Below, piece after piece: positions 21,332-33,100 of a stretch of 64,000 bases of DNA. A program made the position numbers and the translations under genes. Source of the DNA: Lunularia cruciata (lineage: Eukaryota; Streptophyta; Marchantiopsida; Lunulariales; Lunulariaceae); NCBI GenBank assembly GCA_948567375.1, contig OX419755.1, positions 57,299,945 to 57,363,944 of the forward strand, written 5' to 3'. Positions within the stretch are counted from its first letter, which is position 1; every line of letters begins with the position of its first letter. The notes under the pieces were generated by a model, which searched no databases, had not been told where the DNA came from, and worked only from the letters and a program-made list of their open reading frames with translations.

Positions 21332-21911
21332 TTTTTGGTTCTATTGCCGAGACCTCTCTAGGAGGCAAGATAATGTTCTGTGTTCAATTCTACATTAGGA
21401 AAAAGGAGGCTATGAGAGCTCACTTGGAGAGAACATTGGGAGAGGAGAGTGTTGAACTTATGTTGGACCTTCTTCACCAAGATTGGGAGGGAGAAGATCT
21501 AAGACCAAGGAGTTGTGTGAGGTTTGTGGAGTTGAAGGACTTCCAAAAAGACATGAGTGTAGTGGAGTAAAAGCACTTTTGGAGACTTTGGTGAAGGATC
21601 TTGGAGAGAGTCTTAGTACAGCTACAGAAATACTACCACCTTCATCAACTAGTTCTCAAGATTACTGTGGAGATAATCTTTCAACTTATGGATAAACTAT
21701 CCACGAGAGTAAGATTAATATTCACTCTAGAATTTTATGTTGCTATAGAAATCTTGGAGCAACCTGAACCTTTTGTGTTCCCTAGAGTGGATTATTCTCA
21801 GATGATGTTAGTCATGTATATACTCTATTAGTTATAGAGTGAGAGAAAAAAAGAAGAAAAAAAAGAAGAAAAAAAATATTTGAGAGAAAAGAAAGATATT
21901 GAGGGGTTAAG

Positions 21912-24839
21912 ATGGGTAAACTTCCTCTTTTCTTTGGCAAGGATGGAGAAGATGTGGAGGCCTTTGTGAGAGACTTCAAGAGAGCTTGCATAGGAAACAA
22001 TGAGAGGAGGAAGAATGAGTGGGCCTCATTATTACCAGATTTCTTTGAAGATGCAACACTTACATGGTATGAGTTAGAATACCAAAAGAGAGAAGAGAGA
22101 TGGGCAAGAAGAGTCTTAGGAGACTTTGACTTTAGCACTCATTGAGAACTTTCCCCTAATGAGATTTATGAGAGATTGATGAGTGAGGTTACCTTTCTCA
22201 AGCAAGGAGATGGAGAGAAAGTGAGGGTCTATGTGGAAAGAGTGGAAAAGTTAGAGTTTAGATTTTGCATAGTGTTGAGGAAGTATGGAGATGATGTGGA
22301 GACTACTATAATTGGCATAGGGGCCATGTTCACCAAGATTTTTGTGGGAGGATTGAGACCACAAATAAGAAGCAAGGTGAGATATGAGAAACTTTCTTCC
22401 GAGGTTGAAGTTATCAAGATCGCAATTCATATGGAGGAGAGTTTGGAAGGAGTTGAGAGTGATTTGGTGGTGAGGGAGGTTGTGCATCCTCCTCAAGGCT
22501 ACAAGTATGGTGAAACTTCTGATACTTTGGTGGCAAGGGTTGCACCACAAGTAGTAGTTGCTCCAATTCTTGCACCTCCACCAAAGGATCCACTTCAAAC
22601 CATCACAGAACAACTTGCAGATCTCAAGATCAATGTGGTGCAACAATGGGAGAAGAGAGAGGTGGATCAGAATGTAGGGAGAGGGTCTAGGAGTTATGAA
22701 AACTATCCATATAGAGGAGGCCAACCAGCCAACAATTTCAATGATAGAAATTGTTTTGGTTGTGGAAGAAGAGGCCATATCCAAAGGAATTGCCCAAATT
22801 CCACTTACCATAGAGGAAGGGGTTATGAGGCAGCCAATAGAGGGAAAGAGGGAGGTAGTGAAACCCAAGTGGCTCCTAATCCAAAAAAAGGTAAGGGGAT
22901 AGCATCCATAGATATAGTTGAGAGTAAGTATGAGAAGGGAGAGTGCTCAAACTCCAAGGGTCTTAATTTGAAGCTTTTGGCACAAGAGAAGAAGAGAGCT
23001 CGTTTTGTAGAGGATGTTCACTCTTCTCAAGGATTTACTCCAAGCAAGGATACTCTTATGTCTACTAGGAGCACTCGCACCTCAACACCATCAACAACAA
23101 AGACTCCAAGGAAGAATATGGGGATGGAGGACATCTTGATCTCAAAGCAACAATGGAACTACAATGTGTTGGAGGATGTTGGTAGTCACAAGGCTAACAT
23201 CACAATGGGCCAATTGATTGCTATGAACCCTACCTTGAGAAAGGAGCTTAGAGGTGGTTTGAGTTCTACATGGAGCAAGAGGAAGAAGAAGGAAAAAGCT
23301 CCAGTATCAATGGGAGTGGTGAATGCCAAGCCAGCACCATGGGAGGCTTGTGAATATGCCTCCAAGATTGATGTGAGAGTGAATGGTCACAACATCAAGG
23401 ATGCATTGGTTGATAGAGGATCAGCAATAAATGCCATGTCAAAAAGGTTGATGAAGAAGTTGGGTATGATACCCTCAAGACCTTTAACATTTGTGGTGAG
23501 CATGGCAAACAAGAAACAAGTTTGACCAATAGGGGTGATGGATAAAGTGGTAGTTTTAGTTATGGGAGTTCAAAATCTCATGACTTTCCAAGCCTTGAAG
23601 GATTCAAGCTATGACTTACTTCTTGGGAGGCCATGGTTGAGAGCATCACACACAACTGATCAATGGCACAAAGGGTACTTGAGGATTGGGCCATCAAACC
23701 ATAGAGTCACAGTTCCTTTGACTAACACCACCAACACTTGACATTTAGATACACCATCTTCTGATTATTGGGAATCAGATTTTGAAGAAGGAGCTTCAAG
23801 TGTGGACACAAGCACGGAAAAGGAGACTTCCATGGAGGAGGATGAATCTGAATCTGATTCAGATGTGTATCCTTTGTGAGCTATGGATTTTGCACCTAAG
23901 CAAGATGTTTTGAAGGAACCAGATAAATCACCATTGACACTTGAGGAGGTAGAGAGAAGGTTATCTACCCTCAAGTATGGCCCAAATGTAACCAAGAAGG
24001 AGACGGTGAGATTTGAGTAGATTTTTTGCAAGTTCATCCATGTGTTTGCTTTTAGTTACAAGGATTTGAAGGAAGTGACCTTGGAGGAGCACAAGATAGA
24101 GGTGGAGTCACATGCAAGACCAATCTGCTAAAAGCAACGTCGCATTAGCCCACCAATATCTTTGGTTGTGAAGGAGGAGATTTATAAGCTCAAGGAGGCC
24201 GGATTTATCTTTGAGGTAGAGAATTCAGAATAGGTGTCTGCAATTGTCATTGTGAAGAAAAAGAATGGCAAGCTTTGGGTATGTGTGGATTATAAGAAGC
24301 TCAATGCTATTACCAAGAAGGACTACTACCCATTGTTATTCATTGATGAGATCTTGGAGGAGGTTGCAGGTCATGAGAGGTATAGTTTTGGAGATGGTTA
24401 TAATGGATATAACCAAATCAAGATTGCACCAGAGCATCAACAACTCACCACATTCACCACACCTTGGGGAACTTACGCTTTCAAGGTCATGCCTTTTGGG
24501 CTTTGCAATGCTCCAACCACATTCCAACAGTTCTTGAACAAGGTATTTGAACCTTTCATTGGGAAATTTGTGAGAGACTTCATTGATGACTTTTGTGTCT
24601 CTAGGAGCAAGGAGGAGCACTTTGAACACCTAATCAAGGTCTTGCAATGCTTGGATGAGGCAAATGCATCACTCAACCTCGAGAAGTGCATTTTTGGATG
24701 TGAAGAAGGTCTACTTTTGGAGCACATCATCTCCAAGGATGGAATAGCAGTTGATCCTAAGAAGGTGAGGAAAATCTCAGACTTTCCATTCCCTTCAAGC
24801 TTGACAAAGTTACGCCAATTCTTGGGGATGGTTGGATAT
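21912..24839 (+). pseudogene. gag-pol of OTA element 3, first part
   Basis: Starts with ATG at 21912 (MGKLPLFFGKDGEDVEAF) and follows the element 2 polyprotein through gag, CCHC knuckle (CFGCGRRGHIQRNC), protease and reverse transcriptase (FIDDFCVSRSKEE) to LGMVGY. A shift near 22100 and stops at 22143, 23523, 23738, 23878, 24018, 24128 and 24230 break it. It is cut by the chromovirus at 24839 and resumes at 41995. Confidence 0.88.
24835..24839. repeat. Target duplication GATAT of the chromovirus (left)
   Basis: GATAT at 24835-24839 and at 41990-41994 flank the chromovirus LTR pair. Removing the insert and one copy restores the sequence encoding GMVGYYRRF of OTA element 3. Confidence 0.9.
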
Positions 24840-25253
24840 TGTAAAAGACCAAAACCGAGGAGAGAAATAGGAGAATGGAAACTCACATTGGGACACTTGA
24901 ATGAGGGAAAAATTCAAATGTCTAGCATGAGCTTCAGCCTTGGTATTTATAGGTAGCATACAAGACCCTTGAAGCTTCTCAAGAAGCTTCCTTGAGCCGC
25001 TTTCTTGGAATGCAAGCCAAGTTAACTAGGAAGCTTCTCAAGAAGCTTCCTTCTAGAAGCCGCCTACTTGGCGTGCAAGCTAAGCTAGTTAAGAAGCTTC
25101 CTTCTAGAAGCTACCTACTTAGAGCGCAAGTTAACTAGTTGGGAAGCTTCCCAAGAAGCTTCTTAGATGCTTCTAGAATATTCTAGGCTATTTTGTCTTA
25201 TTCTCTACTTTGTAAGCCCGACTAACTTTGTTGCTAAACTCCATATTGTTACA
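24840..25253 (-). repeat. 3' LTR of the chromovirus
   Basis: 414 bp. On the plus strand it runs TGTAAAAGACC to ATTGTTACA. It is related to 41647-41989, which is shorter by internal repeat loss. It contains a TATA box on the minus strand (CCTATAAATACC, 24942-24953) and repeated GAAGCTTC palindromes. Confidence 0.92.
24963..25190. promoter_or_regulatory. Array of heat-shock-element-like repeats in the chromovirus U3
   Basis: Seven or eight GAAnnTTC palindromes (mostly GAAGCTTC) in ~230 bp, ending in a perfect TTCnnGAAnnTTC at 25171-25183. They lie upstream of the minus-strand TATA box at 24942-24953, the position expected for an enhancer. The other LTR has GAAnnTTCnnGAAnnTTC at 41902-41919. 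Heat-shock factor binds inverted nGAAn units; function here is inferred. Confidence 0.6.
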
Positions 25254-25268
25254 TATTCCTCCGCCGCT
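25254..25268 (-). promoter_or_regulatory. Polypurine tract of the chromovirus
   Basis: On the minus strand GCGGCGGAGGAATA abuts the 3' LTR start TGTAACAATATGG. Confidence 0.6.
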
Positions 25269-25288
25269 AGTTGGTGATGTCCTCATCG

Positions 25289-26024
25289 CTAGTGAAGCTT
25301 TGAATTCCTTGATGGCCGTTTGTGCATTTTGGAGGTGGGAAAGAGGTTCCTATGTGGCATCATGAAGCGGATACCCTTTCCAAAGGACCTTGTACTCCGT
25401 ATGTTGGCGATGGCCTTGTTGAATATGGCGACGCGCAAGGATACAATCAACTTTGTACTCCTCATGATCATTGATAGGGTCAGGAAGAGGGGGAGGTTGG
25501 ACTCGAGAGGAAAAGGAAGAGGAGTTAGGAACAAAGGTTTCAACTTGGAAACATGAAAGACATGATAGATACGCATGTGACAAGGCAAGGCAAGTTGATA
25601 AGCAACAGGAGAGACAATTTGGGTGATATCAAGGGGTCCTATCCAATTAGGGGTAAGTTTACAAACTTGGGAATCAAGTGGGAGAAGGAGGTTACTGGAG
25701 GATAGCATGACTTTATCACCAACTTCAAAGGTGAGATCACAACAATGGTGGTCCGCATATTGTTTTTGGCAATTCTAAGCAACAAGGAGGTGAGACTTGG
25801 CCTATTGGAGAGATTGGGATATAGTGGTCAAGAATGTGGAAGTATGAGGAACTTGAGATGGAGGGGGAGCAAGAAGAGAATTTGGAACAAGCGGATCTTG
25901 GCCAAAATTGAGAAAGAAAGGAGAGAATTTGGTGCTTGCCTGTTTGGAATTGTTGTGGGAAAATTTTGCAACGGCAAGACATTCATCCCAATTGATATGG
26001 TGGACATTGACAAAGGCACGCAAC
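25289..26024 (-). pseudogene. Chromovirus integrase C-terminal part and chromodomain
   Basis: Reading leftwards from 26024: rest of the integrase core (LRAFVNVHHINWDECL, FGQDPLVP), stops near 25803 and 25770, C-terminal domain (KLTPNWIGPLDITQIVSP, YHVFHVSKLKP), then after a shift near 25540 a chromodomain at about 25480-25310 with EYKVDCILARRHIQQG and YKVLWKGYPLHDATWE. It joins 37620 when coiled-coil copy 2 is removed. Confidence 0.85.
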
Positions 26025-26029
26025 ATATC
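26025..26029. repeat. Target duplication ATATC of coiled-coil copy 2 (left)
   Basis: ATATC at 26025-26029 and 37615-37619 flank the element. With one copy kept, the chromovirus integrase reads NRTLED-M-LRAFVN without a break. Confidence 0.92.
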
Positions 26030-26822
26030 TGTGACAACCCGGCAAATATCACTTTTGCGGTAATCGGGTAAGTAAAGTTTGTTCCCGCAAAGATACAAGT
26101 AAGAATTGGTCAAATACAAAGCAAAGTAACAATTTCAGTTCTTCTTGGTTGCGTCTTTAATCTCTCAAGTAGAAACCACACCCAGAAGAGAGTAACAAGC
26201 ACTGACTTGCAATCTTGTCACACATTAACACTCCTTAATCACAAATCCTTCATTTCTTTCCAAACAATCTTGATTGTGATGATTCAGGCTCTCCTGAAAA
26301 TGGCACTTCATTGCAAAACAACTTTGCCTTAGAATTGTGTTCCACCCCTCCACTGAAGGCACAACTTCCTCGATCAAAATTGCTTCACATCAACTTCGCA
26401 CTGCACTCACAAATGTAGAATACTACCAACACTACAATTCCTCTCAGATCTGTCAAGGCATTGCTTTGATTGCACTTCACTCAAGATCAAACACACAGAA
26501 TGAAGATCAAGGCTGTGGAATCCAACATCCAACAAACACTTTGACTTGCACTTCGAATTTCTTCACACACTCACAAACACAAGTACAACGTTGATACTCG
26601 GAATCAAGCTCAAGCGATGAGCACTGCTTCACAGTACTTCACTTTATCTATTCTCAAAAATAATGAGCATTGAACAACATTTGACTATGAATGCCACTCT
26701 TAAATAGTAAAGCAATCGACAGTTCTAACAACTATACCGTTCTACAAAAACTGTTCTAACTTGCAGATCCAAAATGACAATGCACCTCTTCATATCTACC
26801 CCTTCGAATCTCAAATTGGTTA
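26030..26822 (-). other. 3' non-coding part of coiled-coil copy 2
   Basis: About 790 bp conserved with 10826-11632 (opposite orientation). No gene recognised. In part it is rich in short repeats of the type GCACTTC/CACTTCG. Confidence 0.6.
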
Positions 26823-27870
26823 CTAATCCGATCCGATGTCTACTTCTTCCTCAACTTTCAAACCCGAACCCGAAGTAATCTTACTTCCTACTATCTTTTC
26901 CTCGTGTTTCAGATCTTCTACTTCTTCTACCAATTCCAACACTTCTCTTTCTTGATCTGAAATTTCACTAGTGGGTAATCTATCTAACTCCTTATCTCCT
27001 GACCCACTCTTCTCTAATGTCTTTGAGGGCAACTCCAAAGACATTTGGACTCCTATGTTATCTACTTCGGGTTTTGCTTTAACATCTTTCTGAAGTTTTT
27101 CTAGCTCTACTTTCACTAAGTCTAATCTAATTGAAATATTATCCTCTACTTCCAAAACCTTCCTATCTACACGAGTTCTTAATTATATTAACAAGGGATT
27201 CATCTCCGTGTCCTTCACTTGTCTTTGCCTTGTCTCCTGCACCAACAACTTCAACTCGTGCAGACGCGCTTCTTCAATTCGAACGCTGGCCTCTGTACTT
27301 AACATTGCATTCACTCTAAGGACTATTTCCTTCAATGGCTCCAATCTTGTCTTCCTTTCTCGTTCCCAATCTGCAAGCCATTCCTCTCTGTACATCGCCA
27401 ACTCTTCCTTGAACTCGGCTTTCATAGCTTCCTTCTCTTTCTCCTTCTGTTCAACCTTCTCTTCCTGATTACAAAGTAACTCTCGTAATCTCTCTTCTTC
27501 TCTATATCTCGCAGCCAACTCTCGTTGCCAGAGTTGCTTCTTCTCCTCCATACTCTCCCTCACTCTATTGAGCTCTTGATCCTTCGATGTTGTCTGCGCC
27601 ATAGCATGGATAAGCTCTACTCTTGAATCAGCAAACTGCTGCTTCAAGATTTTGTATTCAGCTACCTGCCTTTCTCTTGCGATATCACTCTTCCTCGCAA
27701 GATCCTCTCGATAGATCACTTCTCTCTTCAGGTCTTTGATTACCTGACTTCTCTCTACTGCCTCCACTCGTAGTACTTCTCTCTCCTCCTCACCTTGGGT
27801 TACACTCCTCTTCAACTCCGAGTTCTCTTCTTCTAATCTTACTACCACCTGCAACACAGTCTTTACCTCG
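26823..27870 (-). pseudogene. Coiled-coil protein ORF, copy 2, C-terminal part
   Basis: Open from 27870 leftwards except for a single TAA near 27181, where copy 1 encodes Ser; ends at 26823. Heptad-like charged sequence (RLEEENSELKRS, ERQVAEYKILKQQF, QEEKVEQKEKEKE) and an acidic C-terminal tail. It is the same frame as 35676-37063; removing OTA element 2 restores the sequence (STCPEVKTVLQ). Confidence 0.75.
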
Positions 27871-27874
27871 GGAC
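27871..27874. repeat. Target duplication GGAC of OTA element 2 (left)
   Basis: GGAC at 27871-27874 and 35676-35679. One copy retained restores the coiled-coil frame. Confidence 0.93.
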
Positions 27875-28553
27875 TGTAACACCCATTTGTGCATGTGTGT
27901 GGTATTGTGATATTTAGCTTGGTATTACAAGTACTTAAGAGATATTATTTATATAGAGATAAAGGATGGTTCTATATTAGTCATGGTTAGCTAAAGTTAG
28001 TCATAGCTAAGATAGATGGGACCTTACTTTAGAGGAAGTAGAAAAGATGAGCACCACTATTTTGGATTTTAGTGTGTTGACTTGGTATTATTCCTAGGTG
28101 TTTGGCTTTGGGGAAAGAGTTGAGAACTCTTGGGCCCGCAAGCCTTTTTGTTTTGGATTCTTCTTTAGTCCAAGGATAGCCCATGTGAAGGAATCCTTGC
28201 TTTAGTGGTTGGGTCAAGATAAGGGGAATATGCCCATGTGAATGGATATTCCTTTCTACTTTTTGACTTTACTTGACTTTTAGTCTAGTAACTTGAGTTA
28301 CTACGGTAATTAGTAACTTTGGTACGTAACTATTTCACAAGTATATAAACAAGGAGTGAGGAGGTACTCATCATCCTTTCATTTGCAACTATCTCTCTCT
28401 CATTGAGTTCTCTAGTGAGCAATGTCTTGAGTCTTGGAGTGTTAGCCTTGGAGGAGTATGATGGAGTTGGGGTTCCTTGCCTTCTTAGTCCATGGTGCGC
28501 TACCATAATAGCCATCAGAGGTTCATCCTGAGTGAGAGACAGGCCGGCTCACA
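27875..28553 (+). repeat. 5' LTR of OTA element 2
   Basis: TGTAACACCC to GGCTCACA. TATA-like box GTATATAAAC near 28341. The 13-base older-subfamily block is absent. Confidence 0.95.
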
Positions 28554-28557
28554 TTTT

Positions 28558-28575
28558 TGGTTCCGTTGCCGGGAC
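28558..28575 (+). promoter_or_regulatory. Primer-binding site, tRNA-Asp type (element 2)
   Basis: TGGTTCCGTTGCCGGGAC, four bases after the LTR; same as in element 1. Confidence 0.8.
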
Positions 28576-29413
28576 CTCTCTAGAAGGCAAGATAATGTTC
28601 CGCGTCCAATTCTACATTAGGCTGAAGGAGGCTATGAGAGCTCACTTGGAGAGAACATTAGGAGAGGAGAGGGCTGAACTTATGTTAGAGAACCAAGATC
28701 CATTTGTATACCCTGTAGTTCATTATGATGTCTTTGAGGTGATTTTGTACATCTTGTACACATGAGAGGAATTGGAGAGATTGTGTGAGGTGGATTGCAG
28801 ATTTTGGGGATTAAGGTGATTTTGGGCAAAATCTCAAGTTTGAGATCTGGACTTGAGATTTCTACACATGATAGCTTGGGTTATCTTTCAGTTAGCACAC
28901 TTGAAATTATTGAGAGAGCTTCTATGCGCACTGGGCTAGAATTTTTGAAAGTTGATAGGGTAAAGTGCTCCCGCAACTGCATGCTCTCTGGAAAATTGTA
29001 CAGAGTCTGCCATTTCTTCAATTTTCGGTGAATTTTCCTGCAAATTTCCAAGAAAATTCAGTGCATTGTATCCTACCTGGTGCCACAAAAATTAGAGAGA
29101 GATCATTTTTGCGCAGTGCGTTATGAGTTTTTGAAGTGAGAGGGGTGGTTTTCAGACCAAATCTGAAATATGGGTGCTGAATAGAAAGGTGTCTAGGCCA
29201 AATGGCTCAATGAAAAGATCTAAAATTTTGCAGAGAGGGACGTCCTAGAGTTGTGATCAAGTGTGGAAAATTTCAGAGGACTGTGACATATTGGTTGGGA
29301 GATCTGAGTGACATTGTGAGGAAGGGTCAATTCTGCAGAGTGGAGATCTCATGCATGAGAAGTTTGAGATCAACAAAAAGCATGTTTGAGTGTTTAGATT
29401 CATCTTGGGGAAC
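28576..29413 (+). other. Leader of OTA element 2
   Basis: About 840 bp between primer site and ORF1 with only short frames (for example 28795-29031), all conserved in element 1. It probably holds packaging and translation signals. No gene assigned. Confidence 0.5.
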
Positions 29414-29887
29414 ATGGAGGGTCATCAAGAGTGGAAATTGAGATTATGCAAGGTTCCCCAAGGGTTTGAGGTGATTGTAGGGGTGGATTTGAGGAAAAGA
29501 GAGTTTACAATAGAATTTGAAGAGAGTGTTGAGAGGATCCAAAAACCTACACCACTTGGAGGAAAGAGTGAGTCTAAGTGCTTTCTATGTGGAGAGAAGG
29601 GACATAAGGCAAGTTCATGTCCATTGACCTTTGAGAGCAAGAGATTTAGGGAAAGGAGAGGCTTACTTGACTTGGGTTTGCATGTTGGACCTTCTTCACC
29701 AAGATTGGGAGGGAGAAGATCTAAGACCAAGGAGTTGTGTGAGGTTTGCGGAGTTGAAGGCCTTCCAAAAGGACATGAGTGTAGTGGAGTAAAAGCACTT
29801 TTGGAAAATTTGGTGAAGGATCTTGGAGAGAGTCTTAGTAAAGCTACAGAAATACTACCACCTTCATCAGCTAGTTCTCAAGATTAG
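29414..29887 (+). CDS. ORF1, zinc-knuckle protein upstream of gag (element 2)
   Basis: 157 codons from the first ATG of the frame (MEGHQEWKLRL). CCHC knuckle CFLCGEKGHKASSC, a basic-acidic linker, and a second Cys/His group CEVCGVEGLPKGHEC. The frame differs from that of gag-pol, and 234 bases separate its stop from the gag ATG. It is nearly identical to element 1 (a few substitutions such as L/F and T/N), so the frame is under constraint or very recently copied. A nucleic-acid-binding accessory role is inferred from the knuckles. Confidence 0.68.
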   Translation: MEGHQEWKLRLCKVPQGFEVIVGVDLRKREFTIEFEESVERIQKPTPLGGKSESKCFLCGEKGHKASSCPLTFESKRFRERRGLLDLGLHVGPSSPRLGGRRSKTKELCEVCGVEGLPKGHECSGVKALLENLVKDLGESLSKATEILPPSSASSQD

Positions 29888-30121
29888 TGATGGAGATAAT
29901 CTTTCAACTTATGGATAAACTATCCATGAGAGTTAGATTAATATGCACTCTAGGATTTGATGTTGCTATAGAAACCTTGGAGCAACCTGAACCTTTTGTG
30001 TTCCCTAGAGTGGATTATTCTCAGATGGTGTTAGTCATGTATATACTCTATTAGTAATAGAGTGAGAGAAAAGAAAAGAGAAAAAAAAATTAAGAGAAAA
30101 GAAAGATAGTGAGGGGTTAAG

Positions 30122-33100
30122 ATGGGGAAACTTCCGGTTTTCTTTGGCAAGGATGGAGAAGATGTGGAGGCCTTTGTGAGAGACTTCAAGAGAGCTTGCA
30201 TAGGAAACAATGAGAGGAGGAAGAATGAGTGGGCCTCATTATTACCAGATTTCTTTGAGGATGCAACACTTACATGGTATGAGTCAGAATACCAAAAGAG
30301 AGAGAGGAGAGAGGGGGAAGAGGAGTCTTGGGAGACTTTGACTTCAGCACTCATTGAGAACTTTCTTCCTGATGAGAGTTATGAGAGATTGATGAGTGAG
30401 GTTACATTTCTCAAGCAAGGAGATGGAGAGAAAGTGAGGGTCTATGTGGAAAGAGTGGAAAAGTTGGAGTCCAGATTTCGCATAGTGTTGAGGAAGGGTG
30501 GGGATGATGTGGAGACTACAATGATTGGCATAGGGGCCATGCTCACCAAGAATTTTGTGGGAGGATTGAGACCACAAATTAGAAGCAAGGTGAGATATGA
30601 GAAACCTTCTTCCAAGGTTGAAGCTATCAAGATCGCAATTCGTATGGAGGAGAGTTTGGAAGGGGATGAGAGTGATTTGGTGGTGAAGGAGGTTGTGCAT
30701 CCTCCTCAAGGCTACAAGTATGGTGGAACTTCTGATACTTTGGTGACAAGGGTTGCACCACAAGTAGTAGTTGCTCCAATTCTTGCACCTCCACCAAAAG
30801 ATCCACTCCAAACCATCACAGAACAACTTGCGGATCTCAAGATCAATGTGGTGCAACTATGGGAGAAGAGAGAGGTGGATCAGAATGTAGGGAGAGGACC
30901 TAGGAGTTATGGAAACTATCCATATAGAGGAGGCCAACCAGCCAACAATTTCAATGATAGAAATTGTTTTGGTTGTGGAGGAAGAGGCCATATCCAAAGG
31001 AATTGCCCAAATTCCACTTACCATGGAGGAAGGGGTTATGAGGGAGCCAATAGAGGGAAAGAGGGAGGTAGTGAAACCCAAGTGGCTCCTAATCCCAACA
31101 AAGGTAAGGGGATAGCATCCATAGATGTGGTTGAGAGCAAGTATGAGAAGGGAGAGTGCTCAAACTCCAAGGGTCTTAATTTGGAGCTTTTGGCACAAGA
31201 GAAGAAGAGAGCTCGTTTTGCAGAGGATGTTCACTCTTCTCAAGGATTTACTTCAAGCAAGGATACTCCTATGTCTACTAGGAGCACTCGCACCTCAACA
31301 CCATCAACAACAAAGACTCCAAGGAAGAAGTTGGGGATGGAGGACTTCTTGATCTCAAAGCAACAATGGAACTACAATGTGTTGGAGGATGTTGGTAGTC
31401 ACAAGGCTAACATCACAGTGGGCCAATTAATTGCTTTGAACCCTACCTTGAGAAAGGAGCTTAGAGGTGGTTTGAGTTCTACAAGGAGCAAAAAGAAGAA
31501 GAAGGCAAAAGTTCCAGTATCAATGGGGGTGGTGGATGCCAAGCCAGCACCATGGGAGGCTTGTGAATATGCCTCCAAGATTGATGTGAGAGTGAATGGT
31601 CACAACATCAAGGATGCATTGGTTGATGGAGGATCAGCAGTGAATGCCATGTCAGAAAGGTTGATGAAGAAGTTGGGTATGATACCCTCAAGACCTTCAA
31701 CATTTGTGGTGAGCATGGCAAACAAGCAACAAGTTCGACCAGTAGGGGTGATGGATAAGGTGGTAGTTTCAGTTATGGGAGTTCAAAATCTCATGACTTT
31801 CCAAGTCTTGAAGGATTCAAGCTATGACTTACTTCTTGGGAGGCCATGGTTGAGAGCAGCACGCACAACTGATCGATGGCACAAAGGGTACTTGAGGATT
31901 GGGCCATCAAACCATAGAGTCACTGTTCCTGTGACTAACACCACCAACACTTCACATTCAGATACCCCATCTTCTAATTATTGGGAATCAGATTCTGAAG
32001 AAGGAGCTTCAGGTGTGGACACAAGCACGGAAGAGGAGACTTCCACGGAGGAAGATGAATCTGAATCTGATTCAGATGTGTATCCCTTGTGTGCTATGGA
32101 TTTTGCACCTAAGCCAGAGGTTTTGAAGGACCCAGATAAATCACCATTGACACTTGAGGAGGTAGAGAGAAGGTTATCTACCCTCAAGTATGGCCCAAAT
32201 GTTACCAAGGAGGAGAAGGTGAGATTTGAGGAGATTTTCCGCAAGTTCATCCATGTGTTTGCTTTTAGTTACAAGGATTTGAAGGAAGTCACCTTGGAGG
32301 AGCACAAGATAGAGGTGGAGTCACATGCAAGACCAATCCGCCAAAAGCAACGTCGCATTAGCCCACCAATATCTTTGGTTGTGAAGGAGGAGATTGATAA
32401 GCTCAAGGAGGCTGGATTTATCTTTGAGGTGGAGAATTCAGAATGGGTGTCTCCAATTGTCATTGTGAAGAAAAAGAATGGCAAGCTTCGGGTATGTGTG
32501 GATTACAAGAAGCTTAATGCTGTTACCAAGAAGGACTACTACCCATTGCCATTCATTGATGAGATCTTGGAGGAGGTTGCAGGTCATGAGAGGTACAGTT
32601 TTGGAGATGGTTATAGTGGATATAACCAAATAAAGATTGCACCAGAGCATCAACACCTCACCACATTCACCACACCTTGGGGAACTTACGCTTTCAAGGT
32701 CATGCCTTTTGGGCTTTGCAATGCTCCAGCCACATTCCAACGGTTCATGAACAAGGTATTTGAACCTTTCATTGGGAAATTTGTGAGAGATTTCATTGAT
32801 GACTTTTGTGTCTATGGGAGCAAGGAGGAGCACTTTGAGCACCTAATCAAAGTCTTGCAACGCTTGGATGAGGCAAATGCATCACTCAACCCAGAGAAGT
32901 GCATTTTTGGATGTGAAGAAGGTCTACTTTTGGGGCACATCATCTCCAAGGATGGAATAGCAGTTGATCCTGAGAAGGTGAGGAAAATCTCAGACCTTCC
33001 ATCCCCTTCAAGCTTGACAAAGTTACGCCAATTCTTGGGAATGGTTGGGTACTATAGGAGGTTCATCTTCTCATTTTCCAACAAGGCTTATGCATTGACC

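Noticed and set aside
26030..26840. LTR of a conventional retrotransposon starting TGTGACAACCC
   Set aside because: No second copy of this sequence at the other end (37.0-37.6 kb), so an LTR pair is not supported for this element.
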